A stretch of 6,746 bases of DNA from Prevotellaceae bacterium. Its GTDB lineage: Bacteria > Bacteroidota > Bacteroidia > Bacteroidales > Paludibacteraceae. Each line of letters begins with the position of its first letter. Positions within the stretch are counted from its first letter, which is position 1. Below are positions 5,072-6,746 of this stretch, piece by piece. The position numbers and the translations under genes were made by a program. The notes under the pieces were generated by a model that worked only from the letters and a program-made list of their open reading frames with translations, did no database searches and was not told the DNA's origin. Location of the stretch: positions 1-6,746 of the forward strand of contig JAIRTG010000171.1 in the NCBI GenBank assembly GCA_031255055.1, given 5' to 3'.

Positions 5072-6382
5072 ATGGCGTCATTCAACATCAAAGGCGGATG
5101 CAAACTATCGGGCGACCTCCTTCCGCAAGGAGCAAAAAACGAAGCGCTACAAGTGATTTGCGCAACACTGCTCACAAAAGAAAAAGTCACCATCAGCAAC
5201 ATTCCCGACATTTTAGACATAAACAATCTCCTCACGCTACTTTGCGCCATGCACGTGGAAGTGACAAAAGAAGCCCCCAACACCTACTCATTCAAAGCCG
5301 AAAACATCGATCCGAACTATCTGCAAACCGCCGATTTTTACAAAACGAGCGCCTCCCTCAGAGGTTCCGTCATGCTTGTCGGACCCCTTATCGCCCGTTT
5401 CGGCCAAGCCGTCATACCCAAGCCGGGCGGCGATAAAATAGGTCGTCGAAGGCTCGACACCCATTTTTTAGGGATTCGGAAATTAGGCGCCGACTTTATA
5501 TACGATCCCGACGACAAGCTATACAAAATAAGCGCAAAGAAACTGCAAGGCTGCTACATCCTGCTGGACGAAGCCTCCGTGACGGGAACCGCCAACATCG
5601 TGATGACATCCGTTCTGGCCGAAGGAACCACAACGATCTACAACGCCGCCTGCGAGCCATATATCCAACAGTTATGTAAAATGCTCAACGCAATGGGCGC
5701 CGACATTTCGGGCATAGGCTCCAATCTACTCGTGATCAACGGCGTCAACGAATTGAGAGGCTGTTCCCACCGGCTGCTACCCGATATGATCGAAGTAGGA
5801 AGTTTCATCGGAATGGCCGCCATGACCTCCTCCGAAATCACCATCAAAAACACCGCCTACGACGAACTCGGCATCATTCCCGACAGTTTCCGTCGATTGG
5901 GAATCAGACTGGAAAAGAGAGGAGACGACATTTTCGTTCCGGCACAAAACAGCTACACGATTGAATCCTTCATCGACGGTTCCATCATGACCATAGCCGA
6001 CGCACCCTGGCCGGGATTAACCCCCGATCTACTAAGTGTTTTTTTAGTAACCGCCACCAAAGCAAACGGAAGCGTACTCATCCATCAGAAAATGTTTGAG
6101 AGCCGTCTATTTTTCGTCGACAAACTGATTGATATGGGTGCACAAATCATTCTTTGCGACCCGCATCGGGCTACCGTCATTGGTCTTGGCGATCAGTTAC
6201 ACCTCAGAGCGTCGGTCATGAGTTCGCCCGACATTCGTGCGGGTATTGCGTTACTCATTGCGGCAATGTGCGCCGAAGGGACAAGCACAATTCACAACAT
6301 CAACCAGATTGACCGCGGATACGAAAACATAGACGGCAGGCTAAATGCTTTAGGAGCAAATATCATCCGCATAGACGATTAA
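5072..6382 (+). CDS. murA: UDP-N-acetylglucosamine 1-carboxyvinyltransferase
   Basis: Catalyses the first committed step of peptidoglycan synthesis in the cytoplasm, moving enolpyruvate from PEP to UDP-GlcNAc. The 436 aa cover the full two-domain inside-out barrel. Landmarks are the substrate-binding Lys22-Asn23 (QGAKNEAL), Arg97 (SLRGSVMLVGPL; E. coli Arg91), the active-site loop PKPGGDKIGRRRLDTH (116-131), Asp319 (TPDLLSVF; E. coli Asp305), Arg345 (MFESRLFF; E. coli Arg331) and Arg415 (IDRGYENIDGRLNALGA; E. coli Arg397). At the place of E. coli Cys115 this protein has Asp121, a replacement known to remove the target of fosfomycin while keeping activity. The ATG at 5072 gives the normal N-terminus. 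It is the last gene of the rightward set; the composite repeat begins 45 bp after its stop. Confidence 0.97.
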   Translation: MASFNIKGGCKLSGDLLPQGAKNEALQVICATLLTKEKVTISNIPDILDINNLLTLLCAMHVEVTKEAPNTYSFKAENIDPNYLQTADFYKTSASLRGSVMLVGPLIARFGQAVIPKPGGDKIGRRRLDTHFLGIRKLGADFIYDPDDKLYKISAKKLQGCYILLDEASVTGTANIVMTSVLAEGTTTIYNAACEPYIQQLCKMLNAMGADISGIGSNLLVINGVNELRGCSHRLLPDMIEVGSFIGMAAMTSSEITIKNTAYDELGIIPDSFRRLGIRLEKRGDDIFVPAQNSYTIESFIDGSIMTIADAPWPGLTPDLLSVFLVTATKANGSVLIHQKMFESRLFFVDKLIDMGAQIILCDPHRATVIGLGDQLHLRASVMSSPDIRAGIALLIAAMCAEGTSTIHNINQIDRGYENIDGRLNALGANIIRIDD

Positions 6383-6427
6383 CAGCGTTTGATATATCGT
6401 ATACAAATGATTAGTGATTAAAGAAAG

Positions 6428-6607
6428 AGAAAGAGAAAGAGAATTAGGGGGGGGGAAGTCTCCCCCTCGCTACAGCCCGCCTACGGCGGTCTTCCGCTAC
6501 CCCCTCTGCGGGGCGCTGCCCCGCAACGCCCCGTAAGACAGTGATTAAATAGTGATTAGTGATTAGTGATTAGTGTTTAGTGATTAGTGATTAGTGATTA
6601 GTGATTA
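6428..6607 (+). repeat. Composite repeat, right copy (inverted relative to the left)
   Basis: This is the reverse complement of 601-780 over 180 nt with five mismatches and no gaps, as aligned by eye. Reading rightward from murA it has an AGAAAG-type purine tract (one hexamer longer than the left copy, starting near 6421), nine G (6447-6455), the GC-rich core with hairpin GCGGGGC/GCCCCGC (6508-6524), then eight GTGATTA units (6552-6607, one of them GTGTTTA). A GATTAGTGATTA stretch at 6409-6420 lies just before it and has no left counterpart. The element starts 45 bp after the murA stop and is in the same sense to murA as the left copy is to holA. Confidence 0.9.
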
Positions 6608-6746
6608 ACAATTAATCATTAATCATTAATCATTCATCATTAATGATTAAACATGGCGAACTTGCTAATCACTAATCACTAATCACTAATCACTAATCAC
6701 TAATCACTAATCACTAATCACTAATCACTAATCACTAATCACTAAT
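6608..6746. repeat. Heptamer array running off the right edge
   Basis: An AT-rich centre (6608-6655, with repeated AATCATT) leads to GCGAACTTGC (6656-6665) and then TAATCAC repeated without interruption to the window end, about 11.5 units. The final array is the outer arm of the right copy and is complementary to the GTGATTA array at 6552-6607, so a long AT-rich cruciform is possible. It is longer than the four-unit outer arm of the left copy. No gene is seen here. Confidence 0.85.

Noticed and set aside
601..6607. Composite transposon bounded by inverted repeats
   Set aside because: The interior holds only housekeeping genes in their usual Bacteroidales order, with no transposase, recombinase or target-site duplication that I can see.

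Overview
The window looks like a chromosomal segment of a Bacteroidales (Bacteroidota) genome. It carries genes whose protein sequences and order match that group: DNA polymerase III delta and AMP nucleosidase back to back, a solo HsdR-N-type nuclease-fold protein diverging from them, then an endonuclease/exonuclease/phosphatase (EEP) protein, a DUF4290 protein and MurA. Shine-Dalgarno sequences are not evident, and the best promoter match is a TAnnTTTG -7 box. Both points fit Bacteroidota.

Layout. Positions 1-404 are a tandem array of 21- and 22-bp units that runs off the left edge. Positions 405-520 are non-coding with three short perfect hairpins. Positions 540-780 hold a composite repeat (7-bp heptamer arrays plus a GC-rich core). 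Genes occupy 839-6382 as two divergent transcription units sharing a 64-bp promoter region (2641-2704). The minus-strand unit is amn-holA. The plus-strand unit is hsdR-N-like, EEP hydrolase, DUF4290, murA. From about 6410 to the right edge a second copy of the composite repeat appears in opposite orientation, followed by more heptamers.

Functions are housekeeping: replication clamp loading (holA), adenylate breakdown (amn), the first committed step of peptidoglycan synthesis (murA), a predicted secreted or membrane-anchored phosphodiesterase/phosphatase, and two conserved proteins of unknown role. MurA has Asp in place of the catalytic-loop Cys, which in known cases makes the enzyme insensitive to fosfomycin.

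The least ordinary parts lie outside the known genes. Two repeat copies match over 180 nt with no gaps and five differences, all A<->T exchanges by my count. They sit beyond the 3' ends of the two divergent operons, each in the same sense relative to the gene it follows. Just before murA there is a perfect 14-bp inverted repeat that encloses an 11-codon open frame. I see no transposase, CRISPR array, tRNA, rRNA or phage gene, and I do not claim a new defence or mobile system here.
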